From assembly GCA_029204225.1 (NCBI GenBank), contig CM055106.1, forward strand, positions 18,674,149-18,738,148: 64,000 nt of DNA. Direction: 5' to 3'. This DNA comes from Diphasiastrum complanatum (lineage: Eukaryota > Streptophyta > Lycopodiopsida > Lycopodiales > Lycopodiaceae). The notes below the pieces were generated by a model. It saw nothing but the letters and a program-made list of their open reading frames with translations. It made no database searches and had not been told where the DNA came from. Each line of letters begins with the position of its first letter. Position 1 is the stretch's first letter. Positions 1 through 14,243 of the stretch are shown here, piece by piece. Made by a program: the position numbers and the translations under genes.

Positions 1-342
1 GAGAAGGCTAACTCTAGCTAAAAGAGGGTTTTTTGGACCAAATAAAGACCATTTAAGAGCTTGTAAAATTCCACACAAAGCTAAGAGATAGAGTGTTGAT
101 TCTATTATTTAGAGGCACTTTCTCACCATTCTAGTGGTCAAAATGCAAATAGCTTGGCAAGGTATCACATTCAATTTGGCCATTTGGTGACCGTGACTTT
201 AGGCAAAAATTTGGCTAAAACTTGTGTTAGATTGGGGATAATGGTGCCTACTTATTGCTATAACTCTCTATGGCTTTGTATCAATTGGCTTGACATGCAG
301 CAAATCAAGTAGCATTTTAATGTAGGAGATACATTTTTGGCT

Positions 343-950
343 GAGAATATTAAGTTGGAGGGCATCTCCAATTATAGTATTTGGTGGTTCGAGATGAAGA
401 GCATCTTAATGGAATGCAATCTTTGGGAAATTTTGACAAGCACCAAACAAAGACCAAATAAAATGATAGTAGATCAAAGGGATATTGATTGACATGCATA
501 GAATGTGTGATCGATGATCGATCTGTCAATTAAAAATCACATCATGCCTCACAGTTGTGATTCATAGACCACTAAGGGTGCCTGAGATGCATTTAAGGCA
601 CACTTTCAAACAAGAAACCCTTCATGCTTGATGTTTTTGTGGAATAAATTGAATAACAACATAATGGAAGAAAGTGAAGGTGTTCAGGCCTATCTTACTT
701 GCCTCATGGAGATAAAGAACCAATCAATCATAATTGGTGTGAACCATGAAGGACTTGGATCAATGAAAGGAGTTACTGAAAAGTATCAATTGTTTCTCAA
801 TGACATCATGTCAAGGGATAGACTTCCCACTTTTGAGGATTGACATGGCATTGTCTTACAAGAGATGCAACATAGAGATGTCATTGGAATGAGTGATGAT
901 CAAGTGACATTTGGCAAAAGGAAGACATAACTAAAACAATTTCAGAGGAA
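343..950 (+). pseudogene. Ty1/copia gag fragment (UBN2-type), decayed
   Basis: A broken stretch of copia capsid (gag) sequence. Frame 1 from 343 reads LEGISNYSIWWFEMKS then CNLWEIL, the hallmark start of plant copia gag. After several stops it resumes at about 628 with LWNKLNNNIMEESEGV and ends near 840 with RDRLPTFED, a stop, then HGIVLQEM, matching the conserved gag tail before the zinc knuckle. No zinc knuckle, protease, integrase or LTR is recognisable next to it. It probably lies inside the long first intron of the downstream heparanase-like gene or in its promoter region. Family assignment is firm; element boundaries are not visible. Confidence 0.75.
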
Positions 951-2042
951 GCCAAATGATGGTGATGATGCCAATCAAGGTACATCACAAGGCAAGAAAT
1001 CTTTCCCAAGTATTTAGGATTGGAAAAACACTCTACCTTAAGATAAAATTTTCTTGTATTACCCAAAAGTTTTGGATTTTTATGGGCTATATCCTCTTCC
1101 AACTTCTCTACATACTTCTTATGGGTACTTTTGAAATTTGTGGATGTAAAAATTCATTATGGGATGGCATTATCATGTGGTTTACTTTTGTTCTATGGTC
1201 TTGGGAATTTTGTTTTATGGTGTTGGGAATCAAGGAATCCCCAGTGTCTATGTTGCATCCCCCTAAATTCATGGAATGTCATTCTTTGCATGATATAATG
1301 CTCTTCAGAAATCAAGAGTGAATTGCCACAACAATCCTTTGCCATGCTGGAATGACTTTGATCAAATTGTTTGGTAAACATCATGTTCAATGTTCATGAA
1401 GTTGTTAATTGTTGTAGATTCTATTCTTCAACATGGAAGAATGCATATTGCTATCTTGACTACATATTACAGAGACATATGCAGCAAGAGCGGATCATTT
1501 ATCTGAGCTAGGCTTTCCTGATTCCAAGTATCAGCAGCATAGCAAAATTCATTAATTCTTTCATCTCAAACAAGACATTCAAGGGAAAAAGGTTATCTCA
1601 TCACATGTGCTGGACTTGTTTTAGCATAGTGTATCATTTCATCACCTTTGCTCGAATTCTATTTTAAGTTTTAAGAGTTGCTTAGCTCTATCGACTTTGA
1701 CCAGCAATACTTATAAGAACATATTGTAGTCAGGTGGAATCCAGTTGCTGTATAAGTCTTCCATTTTATTGAAGTTGAAACCTTAAGTGCCTTCCAAGAA
1801 TAAAATCGGACGAATCTTACTGAATGCCAACCTTTTTATGATGAACCCAATGGAGCAGGGAGCCAATATTGAATGAGAAATTCTATGTGAACTTAATGCT
1901 TATCGAGGACATATATTGCTCGCCTAAACTCTTTCCAAGAACTCAAATCATCTCAGTGATCATTAGGAATGAGATTAGCAAGTGCATATCCCAAAAACGT
2001 CCTTTGGCTTCCTGAACTTAATCGATGGTGAATCGGTAGCCT
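951..2042. other. Noncoding stretch, no recognisable gene
   Basis: AT-rich sequence with only short chance reading frames. I found no retroelement motif beyond 950 and nothing resembling the missing first exon of the heparanase-like gene, which should encode a signal peptide and a Trp/Cys-rich WWP..KC motif. Confidence 0.5.
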
Positions 2043-2054
2043 CATAAGTTCTAT
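2043..2054 (+). repeat. Left target-site duplication of SINE
   Basis: CATAAGTTCTAT, repeated exactly at 2149-2160, on the two sides of the tRNA-like insertion. Confidence 0.8.
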
Positions 2055-2148
2055 GTGGACCCAACGGGGTTGGCTCAGTTGGTTGGCTTGGCATCCAAAG
2101 TTTCTTTGGTCCCAGGTTCGAGCCTCCCTCCCCTTGGAAACCAAGAAG
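2055..2148 (+). mobile_element. Short tRNA-derived SINE with 12-bp TSD
   Basis: A 94-bp insertion bracketed by a perfect 12-bp direct repeat. Inside are an RNA polymerase III A box (TGGCTCAGTTGG, 2071-2082) and a B box (GGTTCGAGCCT, from 2115), spaced as in tRNA genes. The tRNA-like part is followed by a pyrimidine-rich CCTCCCTCCCC segment and a short tail with no long poly-A. The combination of polymerase III boxes and target duplication marks a retroposed SINE rather than a functional tRNA gene, since no cloverleaf acceptor stem can be closed around it. I do not assign it to a named SINE family. Confidence 0.8.
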
Positions 2149-2160
2149 CATAAGTTCTAT
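2149..2160 (+). repeat. Right target-site duplication of SINE
   Basis: Second perfect copy of CATAAGTTCTAT; see the left copy at 2043-2054. Confidence 0.8.
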
Positions 2161-2595
2161 ATGAAATATCAAGGACAGGATATGATAAGACTGTTGGTAA
2201 TTCTCATATTGTTGAAGTGTTGCTAAATTCATAAAAACTGGAAAACGTACTAAACTCACGTTTCAATCTCAGAAATAGAAAATATTATTAGCACCAAAAG
2301 TGACCTGAATTAGCACATTTTCTAAAGAGCGAGTCAATAAAATGTCACGATCACTAGTCTTTCTTTGAAAGATTTTCAGCCTAATGGCTTGAATGACATG
2401 CGGCAGACAAACATGAAAACTTGATCACAAGTTATGATGGTAATATCCACTTCCTCAAGTGCAAGTTGCCCAATAATATAAGGGCAATGAATTAGTTTGG
2501 TTATGTGCAACCCATCATGAATAGGGAATGTTGTTGGTACCATTTGTCTGACACAAAACTTGACCTCTTTTTTTTAAAGTTCAATGATCGTGCAG
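2161..2595. other. Upstream flank or end of intron 1
   Basis: No coding similarity. It ends in a pyrimidine-rich run and GATCGTGCAG at 2586-2595, which makes a usable 3' splice site for the first visible heparanase exon. Confidence 0.5.
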
Positions 2596-5355
<2,760 letters not shown>

Positions 5356-6660
5356 GCTTAACCAAATCATTCATAGTGTTTGAAGCAGTGCAATTTTGCA
5401 GTTTGTCTTGCCGTATTTCCAAACAATGACTAGTGTTTGTAGCTGTACATACGACATACTGCGAAGTTATTTGATGGGCAGTTCGAGAATGTGCTAAGTG
5501 AACTTTGATTGCTACCTGATCTCCACTGCAAGCTCAGAAAATTGCAGACTTATAAGGTGCCAGGACTCAGAACATAAACAGCAGATTTCATACTGTTACA
5601 CAACCGGCATTGGAAGGGATAATTTTTTAAGAAATCCACCTGCTTTTTGTTCCTGGGAAAAATAGCATATTGCGAGCTCCTGCTGCAAAAAGTCAGGCCA
5701 TGAAAAAAGTTATAAAATGTGTTGCCCGAACGAGATTATCACTGACAGGAGACATGTCTCAATTTGGCTCAAATGGCTCACATTGAAGCCCCAAAACTGC
5801 AATCATCATTCTTTTTACAAAGTTAAACGTACAAATAAGAGATCATGGACATTGCTGAATAATTCATGAAATAGCAAAGCCTGTATGGAAAACATGTGTT
5901 ACAGTCAGAGTGAGATTATTATGAATGCTTCATCTGCTGAAATTGTGGATGTCACGACTCACCAAAACACGTTATCTTCTAATTTCACTTGTTTAAGTTC
6001 TCACGATCATCTAAAGTGCTTCTAAGTGCTTTCCTGCAGACTTTCATAGTTTTGCTTAACAATGCAAATCCAGCAAAAATGTCAGAACATGATAACTCAA
6101 GTGAATAGATTTGATCAAACTTGAAACCTCCTAATTTGAATGTGCAAAGTTCTATTTCAGTATCTTGCTAAGGTTATGTAGTTAGAACCCTATAACTCAA
6201 TGGACATATATGCATAAAGTTGGGGGCTGTACGCCTTGATGCTAATGTGTGGATCTAACCTTCACTCTGATTTTTGGGGGATCTAAGCTCAACTTTCCAC
6301 CATTTGGGCACTTTTGCCTTTGATTTCTTCCATCATTGAAGAACATGGTTGATCCCAAATGTTATGTCCATGCCACAGTACATAGGATACAATATACTCC
6401 TAGTCTTGGATACACGGTACTCCAGTGAAACAAACTCTTAGTTATACCACGTCATACCATTAGAGGAGTTCCAAAATAAAAGAGAAATAAAAATACGATA
6501 TAGAAAACTTTGAAATTTGTGTCCAAGCAGCATGGACTTATCCGATTGGTTTTTTTTCTTGCACAACACGTGCTAATCTGCCCAAATTAAATTACTTAAC
6601 TATGCTGGTTAGTATAATGAAATTTGCTAACCATACTAGTTACAGTTATAGAAATATAGT
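5356..6660. other. 3' flank of the heparanase-like gene, no second gene seen
   Basis: Presumably begins with the 3' untranslated region. No canonical AATAAA close to the stop codon was found and no further conserved coding sequence is visible. Confidence 0.5.
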
Positions 6661-7090
6661 ATGTATAGTTACTTAAAATATGGTATACACAGTAACTATG
6701 ACTATGGTGGCATTCACATTAGATTAAATGTGATACGAAAAATTGAAATTAAGTATCATATCAGAGAGATTTTTGGTGCCCAAGCTTTGAAAATAGCAAT
6801 GGCAAGGAGACCTACATCTATAGTCGAGTCTGTGATTCTTTACTATGAGAAAGATGAAGCTGATAGCCAACAAAATATACGAAGAATTCATGGGTGTTGC
6901 TGCATCCATCATCAAAGGGCAATTCCGACAAAAGAAAAGAGCAAAAATGACATACAAATCTTATTGGAAAGCAAAAATTCTGGAGTTTAAGACTACCCCG
7001 AGAGGTCAATCGATATTAGAAGTTTTAGTACAACATGTATATATGCATTCAGAAATCAAAGTACATGATATCAATCCTCATGATCATTGA
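6661..7090 (+). pseudogene. Unidentified coding relic, possibly MULE transposase N-terminus
   Basis: Two overlapping frames are open here. The second (6845-7090) contains ANKIYEEFMG, then RQKKRAKMTYKSYWKAK, then RGQSILE and a closing INPHD. This resembles the order of features in the N-terminal region of plant Mutator-like (MULE) transposases, where a basic KxxYxxxWxAKxxA segment precedes an xxNPG motif. The catalytic DDE region and terminal inverted repeats are not seen, and the match rests on pattern memory only. It could equally be a chance reading frame. Confidence 0.25.
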
Positions 7091-7648
7091 AAATGTAATT
7101 GTAAGTATATCAAAACATATGCACTCTATAGCAATCATAGGTGATTTTTTTTATTGATGCTCTTCAGATTATGATTTAAACGCTTCGACATTGTTTTTTT
7201 CTTTCAGATTTATATCCATCATGCATAAGTGAATGAGAGCCAGCACAATCGCTTGCAAAAATATTGGACGCGATTCTCTCTGATGTTGGAAAGCTGCAAT
7301 AAAGAGGAAGAAGTCCAAAGGCACTTGCAGATTATGGTATTTATTTTTATGAATCTTTATATACGCCACAAACGGATGGAGGTTTTGGCAAGCTCGAAGC
7401 AATTCCATTGTCTAGTTTTCAGAGTGATGTGTGGCCTACTCCTGACAATATTGTTTCTGAATCCTTGAGATGCAAGCTACTCATTGATATTAGAAATGCT
7501 ATGAAGATAAGCACAGGCTCAAAAATTGTTCACCTAAGTTGGTTGATCTCATTACATATATTTGTTGATTTTTTCTCGAGTGCTAGTGTTCGCAGGACAT
7601 CAACTTTATTTGTTTGCAATGATTTATCAGATGAGATTTTGTCAGATC
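7091..7648. other. No recognisable gene
   Basis: Short open frames without conserved motifs between the uncertain relic at 6.66-7.09 kb and the copia fragment on the opposite strand. Confidence 0.45.
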
Positions 7649-8763
7649 TCATGGATCACCTTTTTGAAATTTAATCCTGACTGTTCCTTCACTCTCAACA
7701 GTATGTTTTGAGTTGTCACCAAGTTGTATAATTTGAGAGTGGGTGTATGATTGATAGTTCTTGAACCAGTCCTTGTGGTGAGTCATATGTTGAGTTGCTC
7801 CCGAGTCTAGATACCAGGAATCAATATCCTGATTTTCTATGACTTTGGTCAAAAAGGCTGCTTCATCTTCATTCTGTTGTTGGATCGAAAAACTGGCTGA
7901 AGCAGAATTTGCTTGTTGTTGGAACTGCTTCTTTTTCTCATTCTTGAATTTTAAAGTTTTGCAGTCCTTGATAAGATGGCCAGTTCTCTTACAATATTTG
8001 CAAAATAAGATCTGCTTTGGCTGGAATGATGATGAAGACTCAAAATTTTACCCTGAGGAAAAATTCGGCCCAGAGTGAAAAACTGACCCAAACTGCATGT
8101 TGCTCCTTTTGTCAGGATAATCTGACTTTGTAGACTTGTTTGATCTAAACTTCTGAGTTTTGAAATATAATGCCTGTGGATCTTATCCTAAGCTTGAGGA
8201 GGAGGCTGATCTCCTGATTTCTTCTTGTAGAAGAAGTGAAATTACTCTTGATAGAGTTAGGTGCTCCTGGATCGAAATTGTTATTACCCAATTTTTATAG
8301 GCTTCAGGCAGACTCGATAATAGAGTCATCACAGCATCTGAATCTTGTATTTGTGAGCTAGCTGAATTTATTCGCTCCATGAGATTTTGGAAAGTGTTGA
8401 GATGACTTGAACACTTGTTGCCTCAGTCATTCTCAGTGAGAAAAAATCTTTTTCTCAAATGGAGTTTAGAGGTGAGATCCCTGATGTCATATAGAGTTGC
8501 TAGGATGTCCCATGCATCCTTGGCAGTCTGAGCTGTTCTGATATGACTGATTTGGGTATCTTTTATGTTGAGAGTGATCATGGCAAAAGCTTTGCCATTT
8601 TTCAGTCTCCACCTTGTGATAGTGGCTATGTCACCTTCTGGCTTAAGTTCAGTGTCGTCAACAACGTCCCATAGTTCCTTGGCTAATAGCATCACCTTGA
8701 TCTTGAACTTCCAGAGATGATAGTTCCCTCCATCGAGTCTTCAATTAGAGTAGACTGGTCCAT
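7649..8763 (-). pseudogene. Ty1/copia gag-protease fragment (element G)
   Basis: Copia polyprotein N-terminus read leftward from the ATG at 8763. Landmarks in order: LDGGNYHLWKFKIK (reached by a frameshift), AKELWDVVDD, KAFAMITLNIKD, AKDAWDILATLY, AVMTLLSSLPEAY, LLLQEEIRR, a zinc knuckle CKYCKRTGHLIKDC (about 7974-8015), and the protease start WYLDSGATQHMT with the DSG active-site triad. At least two stops and two frameshifts break it, and it ends after about 65 codons of the protease region. Integrase, RT and RNase H are absent. Gag wording is close to that of element C at 26.5-27.7 kb, so both belong to one lineage. Confidence 0.9.
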
Positions 8764-8887
8764 TCTGGCTTAGCAAGATCATTAAAATTGAGAACAATTT
8801 CAGAATATTGTTGGCTGCATGTTTGCTAGTTATTTGTCTTGATAGAAACAAGACTAGTAATCCCTAAAGTAGATTACTTGGATGCCC

Positions 8888-8899
8888 ACTCTAATGCCA
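8888..8899 (-). other. Degenerate copia primer-binding site of element G
   Basis: On the minus strand TGACA is followed by TGGCATTAGAGT, a diverged form of TGGTATCAGAGC, the initiator-tRNA-Met primer site of plant copia elements. It lies 125 bp upstream of the gag ATG, where a PBS belongs, so the sequence from 8900 upward should be the 5' LTR. Confidence 0.6.
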
Positions 8900-9180
8900 T
8901 GTCAAAAATTAGTGGGTTGTGTGGAAGTTGACAACCGCCTTAGACTGTACAATGTAGGTGGACTTCCAACGCGAAGTCGTTGGGTCAAATTTCTAACTGA
9001 CAATGGAAAATATGATTGACAGTGTTCAAAAATTACATAGGTTCGAATTTTATACAAGGATCAAAAAATATGTACTGGTTCAAAAAATATGTTGTTGGTC
9101 AAATTTTCCAAGGTCGAAAAAATTAGACCCAAACATGTTCGAAGGCGCTCAAATAATTTTCCTACTACTGAAAAACTCGA
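8900..9180 (-). mobile_element. Putative 5' LTR remnant of element G
   Basis: Minus-strand sequence just upstream of the PBS, ending in TTTTTGACA. The outer end is not defined: it runs into the next copia fragment near 9180. No second LTR copy is available for comparison. Confidence 0.35.
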
Positions 9181-9185
9181 GCCTT

Positions 9186-9760
9186 CTATATTCTTGGTTT
9201 TGTAAAGCTTTCAGGATGCTCATTAACAAATGGATTTAAGACTGAGCATTGAATTCCAACACTATCAACCCACCAAGGATCTTTCTCCATAGAAGTTGAT
9301 GGTGTACACATACTTGCCATGAGTGACTCCTCCTCTTTGAAGTCATCTCCCTCTTGACTGCTGAAGTCCACTTTCTTTCATTCTTGCTTTTCTTCATCTC
9401 TCTTCTTCTTTTAGGACTTCAAGACAACATGTCTCTTTTTGCCACAATAAAAGCACTTGATTTTGGATTCCCACTTGTTGATGGTTGTGAAGAATCTTCA
9501 TCACCATCCTCCTTGGATTTGCCCTTCTTGAAATGTTGATATTGCTCTTTGCTCCTTCCTCTTGGCTTGTGCTTTGAGAAGAGTCCTCTCTCCTCTCCAC
9601 CAGCCTTCAAAAAATGTTGATTGATCCTCAATAGCTTTTTCTCTTGCCTACACTCCTTGGAAATGAGAACTCCTTGTAATGCCTTGTTGGGGGTATTTCT
9701 GACATAGAGCAAATAAGGGAAGTGAGCCAATAAATGTGTTGCGAGGGCATGGCTTTCTGC
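9186..9760 (-). pseudogene. Ty1/copia gag-protease fragment (element H)
   Basis: A second, distinct copia relic. Read leftward it gives NTPNKALQGVLISKECR, EERGLFSKHKPRGRSKEQYQ, a basic KKGKSKEDGDEDSSQPSTS linker, a damaged zinc knuckle CFYCGKKRHVV (final Cys lost), MASMCTPSTSMEKDPWWVD and the beginning of the protease (VDS, with the following Gly-Ala destroyed). Several frameshifts are present. Its upstream end meets the plus-strand LTR at 9799, which suggests that the LTR element inserted into it. Confidence 0.8.
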
Positions 9761-9798
9761 GCGTATAAGTCCATGGCCCAATGAGCACGCAAGCAAAT

Positions 9799-10348
9799 TG
9801 TAAATAAGAAATAATAGACTTGGGCCCTATGTAATTAAAATAAAACTTGAGGCCCAAAGTCATTTTAATCTTAGAAGTTTTTTTTGAGTTGGATCCAATT
9901 TTGGACTCACATAAATCTTGTGAGTACTAATGTAATTTTTATGAACCCTTGGATCAAGTTGGGTCCAAGATGAATGGATAGGATTAGTGTACATATTAGC
10001 CAATAGTATTTTGGGGCAAGGGCCTTTCCCATTTATAAAAGGGCACCTCATGTACTCTATTTTTCATGCTTAATGAGGAGGAGGAAGCTCTAGCAAATTG
10101 GAGAGCCAAGCATCCTCATTTGCTAAGCACTCATGCTAATGCTTTTGCTTCTTTCACGCAAAATCATGATGAATGTTAGTGTAGTTGAGTAGAATTAACG
10201 GTGGGTAGTGTTAGTGGTGAGTAGAGTTAAGGGAGAAAGTAGAGAACTATCTAAAACTAGCATCTATTCATAGTTAGGCACCTATCCAGTGTCCTAACCC
10301 TTGTTGACAGGCAGGAGGGCTATACTACGCGAGATCTTCGACCCTACA
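9799..10348 (+). mobile_element. LTR of a Ty3/gypsy element
   Basis: A 550-bp segment starting TGTAAATAAG and ending CCCTACA, the TG...CA ends of an LTR. It contains a TATA box (TATAAAA, 10034-10040) ahead of a plausible transcription start and is followed directly by a primer-site-like sequence. The start was chosen because copia H coding similarity stops just to the left. No partner LTR was found in the window, so this may be a truncated element or a solo LTR with some leader. Confidence 0.6.
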
Positions 10349-10372
10349 ATCGCACCATTGTCGGGGATAGGT
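10349..10372 (+). other. Primer-binding site next to the LTR
   Basis: ATCGCACCATTGTCGGGGAT is a diverged form of TGGCGCCGTTGCCGGGGA, the primer site (complement of a tRNA 3' end) usual in Athila/Tat-type plant Ty3 elements. It lies immediately after the LTR end. Confidence 0.6.
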
Positions 10373-10867
10373 TTCCACTAACTAATGATAGCTGTATTTT
10401 AGCTATTTCTTGCTTTTTGGAGTAGTTTTAGGTTGATAATTGGGTGTTTAGAGTTTGTTTTCTATATTTTTCTGTGTTTGGACTATTCACAACTAGTGGA
10501 GGAGTTGAGAGAGGGTAGGGGAGACCCTGAACAGTCTCTAAGGGCTTGAAATCCAAACCAAAACCTGAGAAAACCCAAAAAAAAAACACACCAATCTGCA
10601 TTTTGGAGGGAAAAAGAGCCAAAATTCTCATCAGATTTTGTTTTCTCCAAAACTAGTGAGAGATAATCCTCGCATGACTGGCAACGGCTCCAGGGTACTA
10701 TTCCAAACCTGCATTGAAGCCTGCGAGAGTTAGTTGCAAGCAAATTGCAAAAATCAGAGAAAAAATCATAAAAATTTAAAAAACCCTTGTAAATATCCAT
10801 TCCAGAACTCTCATAGAGCCCTCTGAAGTTCCATCTCAGTGAGACCAGGACACAGAGAAGCTTCCGA
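10373..10867. other. Leader-like sequence, no gene
   Basis: No coding similarity; probably the untranslated leader of the plus-strand LTR element before a junction with unrelated Ty3 sequence. Confidence 0.4.
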
Positions 10868-10921
10868 GAGTTGCATGGTTTATTGAACAAATACTACAAA
10901 GCTTGATGATCAGTATAGAAT
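10868..10921 (-). pseudogene. Small Ty3/gypsy RNase H scrap
   Basis: About 18 codons on the minus strand read KFYTDHQAL, stop, YLFNKPCN. This is the conserved TDHxxL block of the RT-linked RNase H, the same wording as the longer fragment at 35.6-35.9 kb. It is flanked by sequence of other origin on both sides. Confidence 0.7.
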
Positions 10922-13412
10922 TTAGCCTCCCATCATTGCTACACGAAAATATAAACGAGCAACTGGCAGTTGATCTTTGATATTCTCTGAGGCCATCGGC
11001 TTATTTGGATGAAATGCCAGATAAGGGAGGCAATCGACCCATCTGGTTGAGTGATCTTGTCCATAGCCAATCCCAAATCTTTCCATTTATTCCTTCTCGG
11101 CATTGGCACATAATAAGGATCGACCCGCAATTGGCGAGGGCTGGCCACATAACTCCTGATTGATTCTGGAGTTTTCTCAAAAATGGTAATTCTCCATGTC
11201 GGCTACTCTCCCAATGCAGGTATTTTGTCCAACTCTTTGCCGGCCTCTATCTCGGAAGTCTTAAACTTAAGGACCCATCCACTACGCGAGGACTCATGTG
11301 GATGTTGCGATAAGAAGCTTTGGATCTGGTCCTCACCGCTGATGGGCCTTTTGTGTGGTCCTTGATGAGGATGGACCTGCTTGCTCTGTCGGTAAAATTG
11401 GCGGTTATTCTGGTATATCTGGAGCTTCCCCCTGGTCCATGCCCGAATCTAGCCCTGTATCCATTGGTACATCTTCTTGGTGCGTAGGGGAGAATTGCGA
11501 CATGACTGGTACGGGGATTTGTGGTCCAGCTTCCAATACTTGAGTGGCTTCTTTTTCATAGGCATTGATGGTTTCCTTAGCCTTGGCCAACTCAGTTGAA
11601 GTTGCTCTTTGAACTTGTCAAAGCGGCCTTGGAATCCCTGAAGGGACACTTTGTACGTTTTCACTTTCTTGAACAAATACGCGATCTCCGTCAGTGTGAC
11701 CGGATCATGATCTGGTATTTGCATCTGAAGATATGCATCACACTCAAGGGTGGTCGCATCCAATTCACTTTGGAGACGCGTGCGATCCTGCTCCACCATC
11801 TACAATTGACCCTTTAGCAGTTGCACTGTTGTTTTGCATCCTACACGGCCTTATCCACCTGATCTTGTGCGGTTGTCAGGGCGTTTTGCAGGGAGCTGAC
11901 GTATCCTTCCAAGCGATCAACCTGTTGCTGGGCCATCTTCTTTTCAACTTCAGATTTGTCTTCGTGCTGCCTGGAGATCATCAAGTCTTGATCCAGCTGG
12001 ACAATCTTCTAGCTGATGAGCGTGTTTTCCAATCCCAGATCTGAAATTCTCTGCTCCATTTCTTTTTTCTTGTCAAGCATAGACTAGACCACTTGTGCAA
12101 GGCTTGAGACCAAACCAAGAGCATCACCAGAATCTACTGTCGTGGAGGTGGCAACAGTAGGAGGACCTGATGGTACTATCCTTGGTTGGCATGAAATAGA
12201 TGCCAGTACTTCTTCTTCTTCGAAAATGTCTTCTTCCTCAAAACCCTCAAGCATGGTGGCGTCGAAGTACTTCGGTGATTTTACAGCTTGGTCGACCCAA
12301 AGTGTGGTTGGGGCATTTTCAGTTGGGGATTGGAGTTCAAAGGGCGCAGGGCTCTGGGGCATTTCAAAAACATTGGCGGCCCCAAGGGGGTTGGAATCAT
12401 CGAACATATCCATGAAATATTGCGTGTTTGGGGAAGTAGCTTCGGTGTGCGGCGATGAGGCAGCCTGGGCAGCTGTGAAGGGAATGGTAGCCCCTATGGT
12501 CACAGATTGTCTTGTGTGGAAGCAGAGGCGAGGGAAGCATCAGAGGCAAGGGGAATAGGAAGTTCAGTGCGAACATCAGCAGGGGGCGGAAGCGCAACTG
12601 ACGATGTATGCCTAGTGCGACGTCATGACGCAAAAGGTGAGTCAGGGATCTCACTGTGTGGACGACGTCGACTTTGAGGCTTGGTGAGACGACTCGTCCG
12701 GTGCTTCTTCATAGACCAAAGCACAAAATCCAGGTGGAAGCCATGGATCTTGTTTTCTAGGTGAGAAGCGGCTAGAAGAGACAACAAAGAGCCAACAACG
12801 AACTGCTGCTTAGTATTGCTCTTAATAGCTCATTTGAGCTCACCAAAAACAGTCTTGAACCAATTATATGGTTCAAGAGGGGCTTTGGCCAACTTGGTAT
12901 AGGACTCAACTATCCTATGGAAGATTTGTGAAGTGATGTGGTCTTTCTTGAGGTTGCCAACCATCATGAAGTTGTTCAGTAGCTGGGCAGCAGCGTGTAT
13001 GAAAGGCTCAATGATGGCATCAAGGAGGTATCTGTCGTTGGTCCAGTGCAAAACATGGCTTTATGGCATGTTTGGCCTGCTTATGGTTGGGTGAGGCTTG
13101 GGTATCTGACGCTATACCTATGGCTGCAAGGGCGGCCTCAGTGACGCGCATCTTGTGTGTTGCTCCCTGAAAGGTGATATAAAATTTGGATTTCACTTCC
13201 TTCCACGTACTGAAGGCAAGAGTGATGAAATCCATGTTGATTCTGCCAGAAAAGGCTCTCTCATGAATACCCATTGCAGTGAGCAAAGGCTTCGCAAGGG
13301 TCATCGACTGAGTGACCATACTTGTGCTAGGAAGGATTATGATGTCCGATGCAAATGGGACATCACGATGGATAGTATAATGCGGAGACTGAGAAGTATC
13401 TGTAGAAGACAT
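10922..13412 (-). pseudogene. Extra 3' ORF of Ty3 element A (globular domain, linker, coiled coil)
   Basis: A broken ORF downstream of the element A integrase on the same strand, starting MSSTDTSQ at 13412. The N-terminal domain (13.41-12.72 kb) contains LAFSTWKEVKSKF, QGATHKMRV, AAAQLLNNFMMV, LEPYNWFKTVFGEL and LENKIHGFHLDF. A Pro/Ser/acidic low-complexity linker follows (about 12.7-12.1 kb), then a heptad-rich coiled coil (about 12.08-11.6 kb; LDQDLMISRQHE, LEGYVSSLQNALTTAQDQV). Stops and frameshifts are frequent, and the end near 11.0 kb is vague. Element B carries a clear homologue at 24.4-26.4 kb. I know no family for it: it lacks zinc knuckle, protease, RT or RNase H motifs and shows no convincing membrane segment, so an envelope role is not supported. 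Plant Ty3 elements are known to carry additional ORFs at this position. Confidence 0.7.
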
Positions 13413-14243
13413 GATGAGCAGAAAGGAAATGTAAGACACGCGAAAGTATATCAGAAAGCAGTTCAAGAAGTTTGGAAGGCTTTGGTCGCAGAAAAATTTT
13501 GCAAGAGCTTCGTAGCACAAGTGAGGAATGAATCGAATTCAGCCAACTTATAGGTGAATCTGGTGGGTCCATTACACTGAATATTAGTTTGCCTGACCAG
13601 TTTAGAACCGAGATTTGCAAGCATGTACAGCACTGTGAAAATAGGCTAAAAAAATCTCGGCGAAGGTTTCTGGGGATCGGAACCTATCAGGCGAACATTT
13701 TTCAGGCTTGGTGAAGGATGAACCTTCGCCCAAGAGGGTCCTTCGCCCAAGTACTGTCATAAATGTATTTTTTCAAGATATGAGACTATGTGCAACCTAA
13801 TTTTGACATTTTAAGATCATCTAGCAGGTTGACGAAGGTTCATAATGACAGTACGGTACTCAGCGAAGGTTTCCAAAATGGCATATTACTAATATTTCGC
13901 TGGATTTTTCCTGGACAGGAACCTTCGCTCAATTCAAATTAGATAAATCTGAAGTGGATGTACAGTCTGGAGGCTCAACGAAGGCTTCTAATACTATATA
14001 GGCCAAATCTGACCAAAATAGTGATTTGCTAAGTCATTTTTCATCAAAAATATTGTTCTTTCTTTTTTCCATGATGATGACTTTTCTGACTTTTGCTCAT
14101 TAGTCTTTTCTCAAAAAAAAAATTTATAGTCTTTTTAACACAAAAACTGAACAAATGAAATATTGAAAACAACAAATTGAAAAACAAATAAAATTTAAAA
14201 AAAATCCTTGAGATCAAGCTTGTTGGTCTGGCGGAGCCGGTTG
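13413..14243 (-). other. Integrase-to-extra-ORF spacer of element A
   Basis: No coding similarity. It holds a cluster of GCGAAGGTT-type motifs in both orientations (13659-13990), listed separately. Confidence 0.7.
13659..13990. repeat. Cluster of GCGAAGGTT / AACCTTCGC motifs (element A spacer)
   Basis: GGCGAAGGTTTC at 13659, AACCTTCGCC at 13721, CCTTCGCCC at 13740, GACGAAGGTTC at 13831, CAGCGAAGGTTTCC at 13861, GAACCTTCGCTC at 13919 and AACGAAGGCTTC near 13976. Both orientations occur. The same motif family recurs in the element A leader and the element B spacer. Confidence 0.85.

Noticed and set aside
2063-2130. Functional tRNA gene
   Set aside because: A and B boxes are present, but no closed acceptor stem is visible and a 12-bp target duplication flanks the segment, so it is a SINE.
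2505-2595. ATG at 2505 as the start of the heparanase-like protein
   Set aside because: Residues before 2596 have no family similarity and an acceptor site at 2595 explains the start of similarity better.
10922-13412. Retroviral-type envelope gene in element A
   Set aside because: The position fits, but there is no signal peptide, no convincing transmembrane segment and no Cys pattern; the coiled coil is preceded by low-complexity sequence.
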